Shown one piece after another: positions 1 through 8,280 of a DNA stretch of 53,940 nucleotides; positions within the stretch are counted from its first letter, which is position 1; every line of letters starts with the position of its first letter. The position numbers and the translations under genes were made by a program. Source of the DNA: Lutibacter sp. (lineage in GTDB: Bacteria; Bacteroidota; Bacteroidia; Flavobacteriales; Flavobacteriaceae). The DNA is taken from contig NVWM01000031.1 of assembly GCA_002733665.1 (NCBI GenBank), forward strand, positions 1 through 53,940, read 5' to 3'. The notes under the pieces were generated by a model. It was not told the origin of the DNA, did not search any database, and saw nothing but the letters and a program-made list of their open reading frames with translations.

Positions 1-55
1 GTGAGTAATCTTTTTGAGTACGCTTAACATACCCTGAATTTTCTGATGTTTTCAT
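1..55 (-). CDS. IS3-like transposase OrfA, N-terminal fragment (runs off window)
   Basis: Eighteen codons are visible from the ATG at 55 to the window edge, with no stop. The basic, Lys/Thr-rich start is like OrfA proteins of IS3-group elements, which carry a helix-turn-helix for binding the IS ends. The family call rests on these few residues plus the IS-like terminus at 96, so it is tentative. Confidence 0.5.
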   Translation of the reverse strand, partial: MKTSENSGYVKRTQKDYS

Positions 56-96
56 TACACTAAAGTTTTAGTGTATCGCTATTTCAGGACGGGACA
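1..96 (-). mobile_element. Edge of an IS3-family-like insertion sequence (truncated by window)
   Basis: Read on the minus strand, the segment begins TGTCCCGTCCTGAAATAGCG at position 96. It then has a perfect 8-bp hairpin (57-74, ACACTAAA/TTTAGTGT) and an ATG at 55. The first residues encoded are MKTSENSGYVKRTQKDYS, which resembles the N-terminus of IS3-type OrfA transposases as I recall them. The layout (terminal TG, short hairpin leader, transposase start) fits one end of an IS. The rest lies outside the window, so completeness, the second inverted repeat and a target duplication cannot be judged. It sits just downstream of the zinc-ribbon homologue gene. Confidence 0.6.
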
Positions 97-108
97 TTTT
101 TTGAGAAT

Positions 109-142
109 AAAAAAAGCCCTCTAAAATGTAGAGGACTTTTTT
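109..142 (-). terminator. Rho-independent terminator after zinc-ribbon homologue gene
   Basis: A stem CCTCTA/TAGAGG (118-123 with 129-134) is flanked by A and T runs. It lies about 20 bp past the stop codon of the minus-strand gene 164-937, between that gene and the IS edge. The run of T on both strands means it could work in either direction. Confidence 0.75.
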
Positions 143-163
143 AATAATTTATAAAGTATAGAA

Positions 164-937
164 TTAAGAAAATAACTTTCCTATTTTTTCTTTTTCTTCT
201 TCTGCTAATTGAGAATCAACTAAAATTCTTCCAGAATGCTCATCTGTAATTATTTTTTTGCGATTTGCAATTTCTACTTGTCTTTGTGGTGGAATTGTAA
301 AGAAAGAACCACCAGAAGCACCTCTATCTACAGATACAACGGCTAGACCATTCTTTACACTTGATCTAATTCTTTTATATGCTTTAAATAAGTGTTCTTC
401 AATAACTCCTCCAAATTCTTCAGACTTTTTATGAAGTAATTTTTCTTCTTTTTCAGTTTCAGCCATGATATCATCCAATTCAGCTTTTTTGTGCTTCAAA
501 TGATCATTTTGCTTTCCAAGAATTTCATTATTTTGTTCAATAACTTCTTTCTTTTGTTCGATTTTAACTTTAAATTCTTTAATTCTTTTTTCAGCTAATT
601 CAACTTCAAGTCCTTGGTATTCAACTTCTTTAGTTAAAGAGTCAAATTCTCTGTTATTGCGAACATTTTTTTGCTGATCTTCATACTTTTTCACCAATTC
701 TCCTGCTTCAGCAATTGTATTTTTTTTTCCTTTTATATCAGTTTCTAAATTTGTAACGTCTTCTTCTAGATTAGAAACACGAGTATTTAAACCAGCAATT
801 TCATCTTCTAAATCTTCAATCTCTAAAGGAAGTTCACCTCTTACACTTTGAATCTCATCAATTCTAGAATCAATTAATTGTAAGTCATACAATGCTCTTA
901 ACTTCTGTTCAACAGTTACTTCTTTTTTCTTTGCCAT
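164..937 (-). CDS. Coiled-coil protein, zinc-ribbon family homologue lacking the cysteines
   Basis: A 257-residue protein. Residues about 10-180 are a long charged helical coiled coil, followed by a C-terminal domain with the family signature IPPQRQVEIANRKKI and SGRILVD. The C4-type zinc-ribbon family (often annotated as nucleic-acid binding) normally has CGGC and CxxCG around this signature. Here the positions read SGGS and DEHSG, and the protein has no cysteine at all, so zinc binding by the usual ligands is excluded. It starts 3 bp after the Nif3-family gene stop on the same strand, so the two are almost certainly co-transcribed; this pairing is common in Bacteroidota. The ATG at 937 is clear. 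Molecular role unknown. Confidence 0.85.
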   Translation of the reverse strand: MAKKKEVTVEQKLRALYDLQLIDSRIDEIQSVRGELPLEIEDLEDEIAGLNTRVSNLEEDVTNLETDIKGKKNTIAEAGELVKKYEDQQKNVRNNREFDSLTKEVEYQGLEVELAEKRIKEFKVKIEQKKEVIEQNNEILGKQNDHLKHKKAELDDIMAETEKEEKLLHKKSEEFGGVIEEHLFKAYKRIRSSVKNGLAVVSVDRGASGGSFFTIPPQRQVEIANRKKIITDEHSGRILVDSQLAEEEKEKIGKLFS

Positions 938-940
938 GTT

Positions 941-2035
941 TTATAGGTAATAAATTGGATTTGTATTTTTCTTTGATAAAACGACTGCAAAATTAGGCAT
1001 TTTTTTTGTAAGAAACTCAACTAAAAGGTTTTTTGTGAACTGCTCACTTTCATAATGGCCAATATCAGCAATTACAAGTTTATTTTCGGCTTTATAAAAC
1101 TCATGATATTTTATATCTGCAGTTATATAAACGTCAGCGTTTGCTTGTATTGCATTGCCAATTGCAAAACTTCCCGAACCACCTAAAACAGCAACTTTTT
1201 TAATTGGTTTTCCAAGTAATTTTGAGTGACGAATACTAGTTATATTCATCGTTTTTTTAAGGTAATTAAAGAAATTTATTTCATCCATCTCTTCTTTTAA
1301 CTCACCAACCATTCCCATTCCTACATTTTGATGCGAGTTTTCTAACGTTACAATGTCATATGCGACTTCTTCATAAGGGTGATTTTTAAAGAGTGATGCA
1401 AGTATTTTTCTCTCTAAATGTTTTTCAAATATCACACTAATAAAAGTTTCGTTTTCTGTATGAAGACTTCCTTTTTCTCCTTTTACTGGATTCGAATTTT
1501 CATTACCTCTATACGTTCCGTAACCATCAGTATTAAAACTACAGTTGTCATAATTACCAATATTTCCTGCACCAGATTCAAAGAGTGATTTTCGTAAAAT
1601 ATCAGCATCTTTTTGAGGAACATAAGTTGTTAGTTTTCTTAGCATTCCTTTTTTTGGAATTAATATTTTGTGATTTACAAGTCCCAAAACATTACAAATT
1701 TTAGCATTTACACCAACATTTGAATTGTCTAAAGCTGTATGCATTGCATAAATTGCAATATCATTTTTGATGGCTTTAAGTACTACACGTTCTACATAAT
1801 CATTTCCGTTTATTTTTTTTAATCCAGAAAAAATAATGGGATGAAAACTGACAATTAAATTACAATTTGTTTCGATTGCCTCATCAACAATATTTTCTAA
1901 AGTGTCTAAAGTCACCAAAACTCCAGAAACCTCAGTATCATTATTTCCGATAAGCAACCCAACATTATCAAAGTCTTCAGCGTATTTCAGAGGCGCAATT
2001 TCTTCAATGTAATTTGTAATATCTTTTATTTTCAT
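941..2035 (-). CDS. Nif3-like dinuclear metal centre protein (YbgI/DUF34 family)
   Basis: A 364-residue protein of the Nif3/YbgI family, hexameric toroids with a two-metal site. Family motifs are visible: the N-terminal DNVGLLIG, SFHPIIFSG and MHTALDN, and the C-terminal GGSGSFAI and ITADIKYHEF followed by ADIGHYESE, supplying the His/Asp/Glu ligands. About 100-120 extra residues in the middle (roughly 130-235) match the CutA/PII-like insertion of the longer bacterial forms. It is often annotated as GTP cyclohydrolase 1 type 2 homologue, but the physiological substrate is not settled. It is the first gene of a two-gene unit with the coiled-coil protein. Its ATG is directly preceded by the leader repeat 2036-2124 and a -7-like box at 2145-2152. 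Confidence 0.92.
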   Translation of the reverse strand: MKIKDITNYIEEIAPLKYAEDFDNVGLLIGNNDTEVSGVLVTLDTLENIVDEAIETNCNLIVSFHPIIFSGLKKINGNDYVERVVLKAIKNDIAIYAMHTALDNSNVGVNAKICNVLGLVNHKILIPKKGMLRKLTTYVPQKDADILRKSLFESGAGNIGNYDNCSFNTDGYGTYRGNENSNPVKGEKGSLHTENETFISVIFEKHLERKILASLFKNHPYEEVAYDIVTLENSHQNVGMGMVGELKEEMDEINFFNYLKKTMNITSIRHSKLLGKPIKKVAVLGGSGSFAIGNAIQANADVYITADIKYHEFYKAENKLVIADIGHYESEQFTKNLLVEFLTKKMPNFAVVLSKKNTNPIYYL

Positions 2036-2124
2036 GTGTCTATGTTTATTGTTTTTTAACTGTCACATGTGTTCGCTATTAATCATTTCAGGGGTGATAA
2101 ATAATTTTAACATGCTCGTTTCAT
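2036..2124 (-). repeat. Leader repeat, copy A (89 bp, abuts the Nif3 start codon)
   Basis: Read on the minus strand, the unit starts ATGAAACGAGCATGTTAAAA, contains AATGATTAATAGCGAACAC and TTAAAAAACAATAAA, and ends exactly at the Nif3 ATG. It closely matches 39055-39142 and is related to 18724-18905. It encodes two small frames: MKRAC-stop, then the overlapping MLKLFITPEMINSEHM-stop (2113-2063). A TAACTTTG box lies 20 bp upstream of the first ATG, so the element would be transcribed as the 5' leader. Function unknown. Confidence 0.8.
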
Positions 2125-2144
2125 TGTGTAATTGTATTTAGTTT

Positions 2145-2152
2145 CAAAGTTA
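2145..2152 (-). promoter_or_regulatory. Candidate -7 box for the Nif3 operon
   Basis: TAACTTTG on the minus strand matches the Bacteroidota -7 consensus TANNTTTG. No TTTG is found 19 bp further upstream, so only half of the promoter is supported. A start a few bases downstream would place the whole leader repeat inside the 5' untranslated region. Confidence 0.45.
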
Positions 2153-2197
2153 AACTTTTCAATCGAATAATAATAATAGTTTCGTATTTTCGCATAG

Positions 2198-3235
2198 ATG
2201 AGCAAAACACGTAAAATATTATATCCTCTTTCTGTTTTATATGGTGAAATAGCTAAGATTCGTAATAAAATGTATGATAAAGGTGTTTTGAAATCAACTC
2301 AATTTAAAATTCCTGTAATTGTTGTAGGTAATTTAAGTGTTGGTGGAACTGGTAAAACACCGCAAATAGAATACTTAATCCGTTTACTTAAAAAGGATTA
2401 TAAAATTGCTGTATTAAGTAGAGGTTATAAACGAAAATCTAAAGGTTTTTTAATTGCTGATGGTTCTTCAGATGCACATAAAATTGGAGATGAGCCTTTT
2501 CAATATTATCAAAAATTTGAGGATATAATTGTTGCTGTTGATGCAGATAGAGTTAATGGAATAAATCAATTAAAGGGACTGAATAATCCGCCTGAAATAA
2601 TTTTGTTAGACGATGCTTTTCAGCACCGGAAAGTAGATGCAGGATTTAATATTTTGTTAACTCCTTTTAATGATTTGTATGTAGATGATACGATGCTTCC
2701 AACAGGAAATTTAAGGGAAAGAATAGAAGGAGCAGCGCGTGCACAAATAATTGTTGTAACCAAATGTCCAAGTGAATTATCAGAAGAGAAACGATTTGAA
2801 GTTGCATCAAAATTAAAGCCGACATTGTATCAAACAGTATTTTTCTCTACAATTGAGTATTCATCAGTAGTAAAAGATAAAAAGGAAGAAATTTCTTTGG
2901 ATGATTTGAAAGAATACAAAGTTTTATTGGTTACAGGAATTGCAAATCCAACTCCTTTGGAAAAATATTTGAAGTCTAAAAACATAGCGTTTGATCATTT
3001 AAAATACCCAGATCATCACGATTTTTCTGATAAAGAAATAAATAAAATAAAATCAGTTTTTAATGAAATTTCATCAAAGAAAAAGTTAACTTTAACAACA
3101 GAAAAAGATTTTGTTAGATTAGAGAATCAATTGGATGTAAAGTATTTAGAGATAAAAACGAAATTCATTAATCACGGACAAGATTTTGATGAAAAAATAA
3201 TAAATTATGTGGAACAAAGTTCAGGAAACAGTTAA
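2198..3235 (+). CDS. lpxK: Tetraacyldisaccharide 4'-kinase (lipid A synthesis)
   Basis: A 345-residue protein at the usual length for LpxK, the inner-membrane kinase that phosphorylates the 4' position of the lipid A disaccharide precursor using ATP. The N-terminal hydrophobic and basic stretch fits membrane association. A P-loop GGTGKT lies at about residues 49-54, followed by LSRGYKRKSKG and DEPFQYYQKF. LLDDAFQHRKV is the conserved DDxFQHR segment, and TTEKDFVRL near the C-terminus is also typical. The ATG at 2198 gives a complete N-terminus. The gene overlaps the next one (phosphorylase) by 29 bp, implying coupled translation. With the PAP2/EptA pair and LptD it supports a lipid A-containing outer membrane. 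Confidence 0.95.
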   Translation: MSKTRKILYPLSVLYGEIAKIRNKMYDKGVLKSTQFKIPVIVVGNLSVGGTGKTPQIEYLIRLLKKDYKIAVLSRGYKRKSKGFLIADGSSDAHKIGDEPFQYYQKFEDIIVAVDADRVNGINQLKGLNNPPEIILLDDAFQHRKVDAGFNILLTPFNDLYVDDTMLPTGNLRERIEGAARAQIIVVTKCPSELSEEKRFEVASKLKPTLYQTVFFSTIEYSSVVKDKKEEISLDDLKEYKVLLVTGIANPTPLEKYLKSKNIAFDHLKYPDHHDFSDKEINKIKSVFNEISSKKKLTLTTEKDFVRLENQLDVKYLEIKTKFINHGQDFDEKIINYVEQSSGNS

Positions 3236-4025
3236 ATTTTTAAAAGATAAAGGTATTTCAGCACCAGATTTTGGAATTGTACTTGGTACTGGTTTAGGAA
3301 ATTTGAGTGAAGAGATTCAAGCAGTTGTTAGGATACCGTACGAAGATATTCCAAATTTTCCAGTATCAACTGTAAAAGGGCATCATGGAGAATTAATTTA
3401 TGGAGAGTTTGGAGGTAAAATGGTTTTGGCAATGCGAGGGCGTTTCCATTATTATGAAGGATATGACATCAAACAAGTTGTTTTTCCTATTAGAGTAATG
3501 AAATATTTGGGAGTTGAAAAATTAATTGTTTCAAATGCATCAGGTGGAGTAAATCCAAAATTTAAAGTTGGTGATATTATGTTGATTGATGATCATGTAA
3601 ATATGATTCCCGAGCATCCGTTGAGAGGTGCAAATGATGAACGATTTGGGCCAAGATTTTTGGATATGCATGAACCGTATGATCTAGAAATGATTAGTAG
3701 AATGGAAAAAATCGCTAAGGAAATGAATATTTCTCTTCAAAAAGGAACTTATCTTGCCTTGCAAGGTCCAACTTTTGAAACACCTGCCGAATATAAAATG
3801 GTAAAATTGATGGGAGCAGATACAGTAGGAATGTCAACAGTTCCAGAAGTTATTGTTGCGAAGCATATGGGTATGAAATGCTTTGGATTGTCTGTGATTA
3901 CTGATTTAGGAATTGAAGGAATGGTAGAAGAAGTTTCTCATAAAGAAGTTCAAAAAGTTGCCAAAATTGCAGAAAAGACTATTGGAAGATTGGTAAAACA
4001 ATTTATTATATCATTTGAGCCTTAA
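3207..4025 (+). CDS. Purine nucleoside phosphorylase (trimeric, PNP/MTAP family)
   Basis: A 272-residue enzyme that splits purine nucleosides with phosphate to free base and ribose-1-phosphate (salvage). The family signature is intact: GTGLG near residue 27, KGHHGELIYGEF around 57-68 (phosphate site), RGRFHYYEGY around 77-86, SNASGGVNP, then GPTFETPAEY with the base-contacting Glu and MSTVPEVIVA. Length and motifs fit the trimeric low-molecular-mass PNP class rather than hexameric DeoD. The start codon lies inside lpxK (29-bp overlap); the first residues MWNKVQETVKFLK align naturally with family N-termini. The promoter of the next gene appears to lie in its 3' end. Confidence 0.93.
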   Translation: MWNKVQETVKFLKDKGISAPDFGIVLGTGLGNLSEEIQAVVRIPYEDIPNFPVSTVKGHHGELIYGEFGGKMVLAMRGRFHYYEGYDIKQVVFPIRVMKYLGVEKLIVSNASGGVNPKFKVGDIMLIDDHVNMIPEHPLRGANDERFGPRFLDMHEPYDLEMISRMEKIAKEMNISLQKGTYLALQGPTFETPAEYKMVKLMGADTVGMSTVPEVIVAKHMGMKCFGLSVITDLGIEGMVEEVSHKEVQKVAKIAEKTIGRLVKQFIISFEP

Positions 4026-4044
4026 TAAAATGGCACTATATTTG
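4014..4044 (+). promoter_or_regulatory. Canonical Bacteroidota promoter upstream of thioredoxin-like gene
   Basis: TTTG at 4014-4017, exactly 19 bases, then TATATTTG at 4037-4044. This is a full match to the Bacteroidota housekeeping consensus TTTG-N19-TANNTTTG. The -33 box lies in the last codons of the phosphorylase gene. Transcription would start near 4051, about 22 bp before the ATG at 4073, so the thioredoxin-like gene can be expressed separately from lpxK-PNP. Confidence 0.75.
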
Positions 4045-4072
4045 TTAAGTATTTGAGTATTAAATTTATAAT

Positions 4073-4531
4073 ATGAAAAAAACAGTTTTTAGTTTATTAT
4101 TTGTGGTTGGATTTCTCTTTATGTCTTTTGGACAAAATCATGAAGTGAAGTGGCAAGAAGATTATGATAAAGCAGTTAAGAAAGCCAAAAAACAGAACAA
4201 ACTTATTCTGTTGTATTTTACAGGATCAGATTGGTGTGGGCCATGTAAAGATTTGAATGTAGATTTTTTCGAAACTAAAAGATTTTCTAAAATAGCCGAT
4301 GAAAATTTCATTGTTTATAAGGCAGATTTTCCTCATAATTTAGATTTACTTACTCAGAAACAACGCAAGAAAAATTATTACTTAAGTAGAATGTATGATG
4401 TAGGTTCATATCCAACTATTGTCATTATTGATAAAAATGGGAATGAAATCGCAAGAAGAAAGAGTTATAGTATGATGCGAGATCCAAGTTACCATTTTAA
4501 ACTCTTGAAAAGAGCTTTGAAAAATATTTAA
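4073..4531 (+). CDS. Exported thioredoxin-fold protein (WCGPC)
   Basis: A 152-residue protein with an N-terminal signal peptide (MKKTVFSLLFVVGFLFMSFG, cleavage near residue 20-21). A thioredoxin-like domain follows, with the redox motif WCGPC at 54-58 and the cis-proline loop SYPTIVII. This arrangement suggests a periplasmic thiol-disulfide protein of the Thioredoxin_7/DUF255-like group; the partner is unknown. It has its own consensus promoter (4014-4044). Its stop is 13 bp from the convergent nuclease gene. Confidence 0.85.
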   Translation: MKKTVFSLLFVVGFLFMSFGQNHEVKWQEDYDKAVKKAKKQNKLILLYFTGSDWCGPCKDLNVDFFETKRFSKIADENFIVYKADFPHNLDLLTQKQRKKNYYLSRMYDVGSYPTIVIIDKNGNEIARRKSYSMMRDPSYHFKLLKRALKNI

Positions 4532-4544
4532 GACTATACACTTT

Positions 4545-5264
4545 TTAGAAATTCCACAATTTTCTTGTTCTTCCTTTTTCACGTTTTATCTTAGTTCCTA
4601 CAAGGCTTTCCCATAAATATAATCCTGATATTTTTTCAATCTTGGTAGTTTCAACTTGAAAATCTTCTAGAGGTAAATCTGTTTCTTCATTTGGTATGAT
4701 AAACGACCACATTTCTATCTTCCCTCTATTATTTTCAGTCAAAACTGATTTGAAATATGCGTGCGGAATAGGTAGCGTAACTCCATTGTCATCTGTAGTT
4801 CCCATCATTACTACTTCTTGATCAAAAAAGAATAAAGGTCCAGAAATAACATAGGTTTCGAGTACTTTCTCTTTTGCATTTAATTTTCTAACTGCACCTT
4901 CTAGTTTTTTCCAAATGATTCTATTAAATTTTGGGTGCTGTGGAGACATATTGGAAAGTAAAAAAGTCTCGCTATTCTGAATTTCAGTTCCTATTTGGTT
5001 TGCACTTGCTACCAAATGGCCTCTATCAAATCCTGAATTTTCATAATCTGCTAAATCTGCCCTAAAGCGTTCTGGAACTCTATAGTCTGGTCTGAAATTA
5101 TCAACTCTTTCAACATCAGGAGATTTAGGATTTATAATTTCTAAAGCCCATTTTGCTTGCCTAAAATAATAGGAATACCCTAAAACATAATGTCTATTAT
5201 ACAATACTTGATCTGCAGCCGGAAGTCCGTAACGTGTTTCACGCTTTAAATTTGGTTGGTTCAT
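4545..5264 (-). CDS. DNA/RNA non-specific endonuclease (NUC1 family), no signal peptide
   Basis: A 239-residue beta-beta-alpha metal nuclease. DRGH at residues 80-83 carries the catalytic His. NMSPQHPKFNRIIWKKLE (about 105-122) carries the metal-binding Asn and the conserved Trp. In this family the enzyme cleaves both DNA and RNA and is normally exported or compartmentalised. Here the N-terminus (MNQPNLKRETRYG) has no hydrophobic signal, and no in-frame upstream start would add one. It lies 59 bp downstream of gcvP on the same strand. Whether it acts in the cytoplasm, is exported another way, or has an unseen inhibitor cannot be told from the sequence. Confidence 0.88.
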   Translation of the reverse strand: MNQPNLKRETRYGLPAADQVLYNRHYVLGYSYYFRQAKWALEIINPKSPDVERVDNFRPDYRVPERFRADLADYENSGFDRGHLVASANQIGTEIQNSETFLLSNMSPQHPKFNRIIWKKLEGAVRKLNAKEKVLETYVISGPLFFFDQEVVMMGTTDDNGVTLPIPHAYFKSVLTENNRGKIEMWSFIIPNEETDLPLEDFQVETTKIEKISGLYLWESLVGTKIKREKGRTRKLWNF

Positions 5265-5323
5265 AGTTTCAATTTTTGTTTGTAAGATACAATTTTTTGA
5301 TCATACATTAAAAACTAAAACTC

Positions 5324-8161
5324 TTACATATAGTCTTCAATAGGGTTGCATGAACAGATCAAGTTTCTATCTCCAAATGCATCATCAACACGACGTACTG
5401 AAGGCCAGAACTTGTTTTCAGCAATATATTCTAATGGAAATGCTGCTTGCTTTCTAGTGTAGGGTAATGTCCATTCATCATTTGTTAACATTGCTTGCGT
5501 GTGTGGAGCATTCTTTAATAGATTGTTTTCATCATCTTTATTTGCTTCACTTATTTCTTTTCTAATAGAAATCATTGCGTCACAAAAACGATCTAATTCT
5601 GCAATGCTTTCTGATTCTGTAGGCTCAACCATAATAGTTCCAGCTACTGGAAATGAAACAGTAGGAGCATGGAAGCCATAATCCATCAATCGTTTTGCAA
5701 TATCAACAACTTCAATACCATTATTTTTAAATTCTCTACAATCTAAAATCATTTCATGAGCAGCACGATTCATTTCACCTGTATATAAAGTTTCATAATG
5801 CCCATGCAAACGTTCTTTGATGTAATTAGCGTTTAAAATGGCATTTTTTGTTGAATTTGTTACTCCTTCAGCGCCAAGCATAGTTATATATCCGTAAGAT
5901 ATTAAACAAACCAAGGCTGATCCCCAAGGAGCTGCTGAAATTGCGGTAATTGCATTATCTCCTCCAGTAGTTATGATTGGATTGGTTGGTAAAAAAGGAA
6001 CCAGTTGAGGCGCTACACAGATTGGTCCAACTCCTGGACCACCACCACCATGTGGAATAGCAAATGTTTTATGTAGGTTTAAATGACATACATCTGCACC
6101 AATTGTAGCAGGGTTTGTCAATCCAACTTGTGCATTCATATTGGCGCCATCCATATATACTTGTCCACCATTATCATGAATGATTTGTGTAATTTCTTTA
6201 ATTGCTTTTTCATAAACTCCATGCGTTGAAGGATAAGTAACCATTAAAGCAGAAAGATTTTCTTTATGCTCAATAGCTTTTGCACGTAAATCTTCTACGT
6301 CTATATTTCCTCTTTCATCAGTTTTAGTTACAACGACTTTCATTCCAGCCATTACAGCAGAAGCTGGATTTGTTCCGTGTGCTGAAGCCGGAATTAAACA
6401 AATATTTCTATTTGTATCTCCGTTAGACTTGTGATATGCCCTTATGGTCATCAAGCCTGCAAATTCTCCTTGCGCACCAGAATTGGGCTGTAAAGATGTG
6501 CCAGCAAAACCTGTAATAATATTTAATTGATGCTCTAAATTTTTAAGCATCAATTGATATCCTTCTGCTTGATTTAAAGGTGAAAACGGATGAATATTTC
6601 CCCAATTTGGATTGCTTAAAGGCAACATTTCAGATGCTGCATTTAGTTTCATAGTACAAGAACCCAAAGAAATCATTGAGTGATTCAATGCTAAATCTTT
6701 ACGCTCTAATTTTTTAATATAACGCATCATATCTGTTTCAGATTGATACGTATTAAAGACTTTATTTTCTAGAAAAGAAGTGTTTCTTAATAAGTTTTCT
6801 GGAATTACTCTAATTGGTAATGGTAGTTCACCTCTTTTTAAATTAAATGCTTTTTCAAAGCAACTCACAATTGCTTTCACTTCTTTAATCCCAACAGTTT
6901 CATTTACAGAGATGGAAACATGGTTATCATCTACATAATTAAAGTTAATGTTATTTGCTTCTGCAACTGTCTTTAATTTTTCAACTTCAGTTTCAATTAA
7001 AATAGTATCAAAATAGGAAGTGTTAAGTTGTTTAAACCCTAAACTTTCTAACTGTATTGCTAGCGTTTTAGTATATGTGTGAACACTATCTGCAATATAT
7101 TTCAAACCATCTTTTCCGTGATAAACTGCATACATTCCAGCCATAACAGCCAATAAAACTTGTGCAGTACAGATATTAGAAGTTGCTCTTTCACGTTTTA
7201 TATGTTGCTCACGAGTTTGCAAGGCCATGCGTAAGGCTCTTCCTCCGTCGACGTCTTTAGTAACTCCAATTATTCTCCCAGGAATACTGCGTTTATAAGC
7301 TTCTTTAGTAGCGAAATATCCAGCGTGAGGACCACCATAGCCTAAAGGGATTCCAAAACGTTGTGTTGTTCCTACAACTACATCTGCTCCAAATTCTCCA
7401 GGAGCCTTTAATTTTACTAATGATAAAATATCAGCAGCAACTGCTACTTTTATGCTCTTCTCGTTTGCAGAGGCAATAAAATCTGCATAATCATATACTT
7501 GTCCATGTTTTCCAGGATATTGAAGAATTGCACCAAAAAATCCTTCAGAAAAATCAAATTCCTGATGATTTCCAACAACTAATTCAATTCCGATTGGTAT
7601 AGAGCGAGTTTGTAAGATGGATAAAGTCTGAGGTAAAATTTCTTCTGAAACAAAGAATTTATTTGCACCTGCTTTTTTAAGAGGACGTTCACGAACATCA
7701 AATAATAAGGCCATCGCTTCAGCAGCAGCAGTTCCTTCATCTAATAATGAGGCGTTTGCCAATTCCATTCCAGTTAAATCACAAACCATTGTTTGATAAT
7801 TTAACAAGGCTTCCAATCTGCCTTGAGCTATTTCAGCCTGATAAGGGGTGTATGCTGTGTACCATCCTGGATTTTCTAAAATGTTACGTTGAATCACACT
7901 TGGAACAATAGCCTCATGATAACCTAAGCCAATATAACTTTTAAAAACCTTGTTTTTAGCACCTAACTCATTAATGTGTTGTAAATATTCATATTCACTC
8001 ATCTCTTTATCGAGATTTAATTCGTTTTTTAATCGAATATCATCTGGAATAGTTTCTGAAATTAATTGATCCAAATTGTCAACTTTAATAGCAGTTAACA
8101 TTTGTTTTTGTTCGTTGGCATTTGGGCCAATATGACGTACTTGAAATGAATTTGTGTTCAT
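5324..8161 (-). CDS. gcvP: Glycine dehydrogenase (decarboxylating), P protein
   Basis: A 945-residue full-length, single-chain P protein of the glycine cleavage system. It decarboxylates glycine using PLP and passes the aminomethyl group to lipoyl-GcvH. N-terminal signatures ([26 protein letters not shown]) and the C-terminal PLP site [18 protein letters not shown] (Lys near residue 698) are present, as is [10 protein letters not shown]. Two homologous halves are fused, as in most Gram-negative bacteria. GcvH and GcvT are not nearby. The ATG at 8161 is followed by the expected [21 protein letters not shown] box at 8186-8193 could serve as its -7 element. Confidence 0.97.
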   Translation of the reverse strand: MNTNSFQVRHIGPNANEQKQMLTAIKVDNLDQLISETIPDDIRLKNELNLDKEMSEYEYLQHINELGAKNKVFKSYIGLGYHEAIVPSVIQRNILENPGWYTAYTPYQAEIAQGRLEALLNYQTMVCDLTGMELANASLLDEGTAAAEAMALLFDVRERPLKKAGANKFFVSEEILPQTLSILQTRSIPIGIELVVGNHQEFDFSEGFFGAILQYPGKHGQVYDYADFIASANEKSIKVAVAADILSLVKLKAPGEFGADVVVGTTQRFGIPLGYGGPHAGYFATKEAYKRSIPGRIIGVTKDVDGGRALRMALQTREQHIKRERATSNICTAQVLLAVMAGMYAVYHGKDGLKYIADSVHTYTKTLAIQLESLGFKQLNTSYFDTILIETEVEKLKTVAEANNINFNYVDDNHVSISVNETVGIKEVKAIVSCFEKAFNLKRGELPLPIRVIPENLLRNTSFLENKVFNTYQSETDMMRYIKKLERKDLALNHSMISLGSCTMKLNAASEMLPLSNPNWGNIHPFSPLNQAEGYQLMLKNLEHQLNIITGFAGTSLQPNSGAQGEFAGLMTIRAYHKSNGDTNRNICLIPASAHGTNPASAVMAGMKVVVTKTDERGNIDVEDLRAKAIEHKENLSALMVTYPSTHGVYEKAIKEITQIIHDNGGQVYMDGANMNAQVGLTNPATIGADVCHLNLHKTFAIPHGGGGPGVGPICVAPQLVPFLPTNPIITTGGDNAITAISAAPWGSALVCLISYGYITMLGAEGVTNSTKNAILNANYIKERLHGHYETLYTGEMNRAAHEMILDCREFKNNGIEVVDIAKRLMDYGFHAPTVSFPVAGTIMVEPTESESIAELDRFCDAMISIRKEISEANKDDENNLLKNAPHTQAMLTNDEWTLPYTRKQAAFPLEYIAENKFWPSVRRVDDAFGDRNLICSCNPIEDYM

Positions 8162-8185
8162 CTATTGATATTTACATTTAAGGTT

Positions 8186-8193
8186 CAAAAATA
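8186..8193 (-). promoter_or_regulatory. Possible -7 box for gcvP
   Basis: TATTTTTG on the minus strand matches TANNTTTG and lies 24 bp before the gcvP ATG. The -33 position has no clear TTTG, so support is weak. No glycine-riboswitch-like structure was recognised; the leader would be too short for one. Confidence 0.35.
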
Positions 8194-8280
8194 ATTAATT
8201 TTTATAATAAAAAGTTATTTAAAAGCAGATGATTTATTAAGAACTGTTAATAAGATAATTCCAATACCTATATTTGTTTA

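Noticed and set aside
8269..8276. TATATTTG as promoter of the UbiA-like gene
   Set aside because: It lies five bases before the ATG and lacks a -33 partner, so it would require a leaderless transcript; not listed as a separate promoter.
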